Made by a program: the position numbers and the translations under genes. The notes below the pieces were generated by a model. The model made no database searches. It had not been told where the DNA came from and saw nothing but the letters and a program-made list of their open reading frames with translations. A stretch of 64,000 nt of DNA, taken from Balneolaceae bacterium. GTDB taxonomy: Bacteria > Bacteroidota > Rhodothermia > Balneolales > Balneolaceae. The stretch is taken from the NCBI GenBank assembly GCA_017640605.1, contig JAEPQH010000001.1, positions 186,001 through 250,000 on the forward strand, in the 5' to 3' direction. Of this stretch, positions 63,051-64,000 are shown piece by piece (within the stretch, counting starts at the first letter, position 1; every line of letters starts with the position of its first letter).

Positions 63051-64000
63051 ATGATATTTTCCAATAAAACAATTAAATCGGGCCCAACCTTCAAGATTTT
63101 AATGTGTTGTACATTTTTAGTTACAGCAATTGGAAGTTTAACTACTTGTGCTCAGCAGCAGCATCACCATCATCATGAGGGTTTACACCATTGGGAAATT
63201 CCAAGTAAAGATCCGGATCGAATTATCCTTACGTTTAAAGGTGACCCTGCAACATCTCGAGCTGTAACATGGCGAACCGATACATCGATTACTCACGGTG
63301 TTGCTCAAATCGCGGAAGCTTCGGTTAACTCAAAGTTCGTAGAGGAAGCAATTACCATCAATGCAGAATTAGAGGAGTTCGATTTAGGGCAGTACAAAGA
63401 TAATAATTCGTTGATAGTGCATTATCATAGCGTTGTTTTTGAAGGCTTAGAACCCGACAAATTGTATGCGTATCGAGTTGGCGATGGCGATGAGCACTGG
63501 AGTGAGTGGATTCAATTTCGAACTGCAAAACAGGGCTACAATCCTACGCAGTTTGTATATTTTGGGGATGCTCAAAATGATATTCTAGAGCATTGGTCAC
63601 GTTTAATTCGCATGGCGTACCAAACCGCACCGGATGCGTCTTTTGTAATTCATGCAGGCGATTTAGTTAACTATGCGCACCGCGATTTAGAATGGGCCGA
63701 ATGGTTTAAAGCCGGCGGATTTATCCATAGCCAATGGACCGCTATCCCTGTTGTAGGGAATCACGAGTTCATGCGGAAAGGCATGTTAAAATCACGTGAA
63801 CTGTCGATGCAATGGAGACCTCAATTCACTCTTCCTGAAGAAACCGACTTAGATCCGGAACTTCATGAAACGGTGTATTCTGTGCATTATCAGGATATTC
63901 ATATTATCGTGTTAAATTCTACCGATCAGCTTGAACAACAAACTAAGTTTTTAGAGCAGCAATTGAAGAATAGTACCGCAAAATGGAAGATTGTAACCTG
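63051..64000 (+). CDS. Metallophosphoesterase with purple-acid-phosphatase-like N-terminus (3' truncated)
   Basis: The gene runs off the window end in frame after about 316 codons. A lipobox-like SLTTCAQQQ follows a hydrophobic leader, then a run of five histidines. The Fn3-like purple acid phosphatase N-domain (DPDRIILTFKGDPATSRAVTW, LEPDKLYAYRVGDG) covers about 50-160. The calcineurin-like phosphoesterase begins FVYFGDAQND (metal ligands Asp/Asn), continues VIHAGDLVNYAHRD and AIPVVGNHEFM. No PAP tyrosine can be assessed in the visible part. It is likely a secreted phosphatase or phosphodiesterase. The 254-bp gap before it holds nothing supported beyond AT-rich sequence. Confidence 0.9.
   Translation, partial: MIFSNKTIKSGPTFKILMCCTFLVTAIGSLTTCAQQQHHHHHEGLHHWEIPSKDPDRIILTFKGDPATSRAVTWRTDTSITHGVAQIAEASVNSKFVEEAITINAELEEFDLGQYKDNNSLIVHYHSVVFEGLEPDKLYAYRVGDGDEHWSEWIQFRTAKQGYNPTQFVYFGDAQNDILEHWSRLIRMAYQTAPDASFVIHAGDLVNYAHRDLEWAEWFKAGGFIHSQWTAIPVVGNHEFMRKGMLKSRELSMQWRPQFTLPEETDLDPELHETVYSVHYQDIHIIVLNSTDQLEQQTKFLEQQLKNSTAKWKIVT

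Noticed and set aside
1-64000. Prophage or complete insertion sequence
   Set aside because: No transposase, integrase, capsid or terminase gene is found, and no terminal repeats with target duplications were seen.
1-64000. tRNA or rRNA genes
   Set aside because: No gap shows a cloverleaf with a T-loop GTTCRA and CCA-like end, and all long gaps are otherwise explained.

Overview
The window looks like a chromosomal segment of an FCB-group marine bacterium, most likely Balneolota (Balneola/Gracilimonas type) or a close Rhodothermota relative. The signs are an AT-rich genome, a C-terminal secretion tail with the NYPNPFNPST-type motif of type IX secretion substrates, an ssb gene directly upstream of a GldE-like protein, Bacteroidota-style TAnnTTTG promoter boxes, many TTG/GTG starts with weak ribosome binding sites, and numerous lipoproteins and outer-membrane barrels. 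This placement rests on gene content only. No rRNA, tRNA, CRISPR array, prophage or transposase gene was seen.

Layout. 1-4.2 kb: end of an acyl-CoA ligase gene, a divergent NAD(P)-binding reductase/HxlR regulator pair, a serine hydrolase, an NTF2-like protein and three small membrane proteins. 4.4-9.7 kb: purB, an ammonium transporter with a TorF-type porin, and an M48 metalloprotease lipoprotein. 9.7-15.2 kb: murB, a GldE/CorC-like protein, ssb and an AI-2E-family permease. 15.2-29.5 kb: the most distinctive accessory block, with three tandem DUF3857/transglutaminase-like proteins, a DUF1800-DUF1501-WG-WG operon, a DinB-like protein and a fourth DUF3857 paralogue. 29.6-40.6 kb: pgk, a frameshifted outer-membrane protein gene, two polytopic membrane proteins, cysteine desulfurase, a LOG-family protein, a long-chain acyl-CoA synthetase, a Fur-type regulator and a non-coding array of five structured repeats of about 155 bp. 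40.6-51.2 kb: ftsX, a TonB-receptor-like porin, cinA, pgsA, pgpA, pyrE, miaB, a two-domain periplasmic/membrane protein and an orphan chemoreceptor. 51.2-64 kb: anmK, a small acidic protein followed by a heptamer repeat, a threonine synthase fused to a LeuA-type regulatory domain, a second HxlR/NTF2 pair with a clear operator, an ATP-grasp protein, a serine hydrolase-DUF1611-dipeptide epimerase operon, a SASA-type esterase and the start of a metallophosphoesterase.

How they work together. Several genes concern wall synthesis and recovery: murB, anmK, and the serine hydrolase/DUF1611/epimerase operon that may process D-glutamate or murein peptides. Others concern envelope biogenesis: pgsA-pgpA, ftsX, the M48 protease and several barrels. 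The DUF3857 family has one member that keeps the Cys-His pair of a transglutaminase-like site, while the other three have lost both residues. The DUF1501 protein carries both a twin-arginine leader and a type IX tail, and its DUF1800 partner has no visible leader, so paired export is possible.

The best candidates for something undescribed are the structured repeat array, whose helices show paired changes between copies, the threonine synthase-LeuA-domain fusion, the active/inactive DUF3857 set, and the HxlR operator with three half-sites about three helical turns apart.
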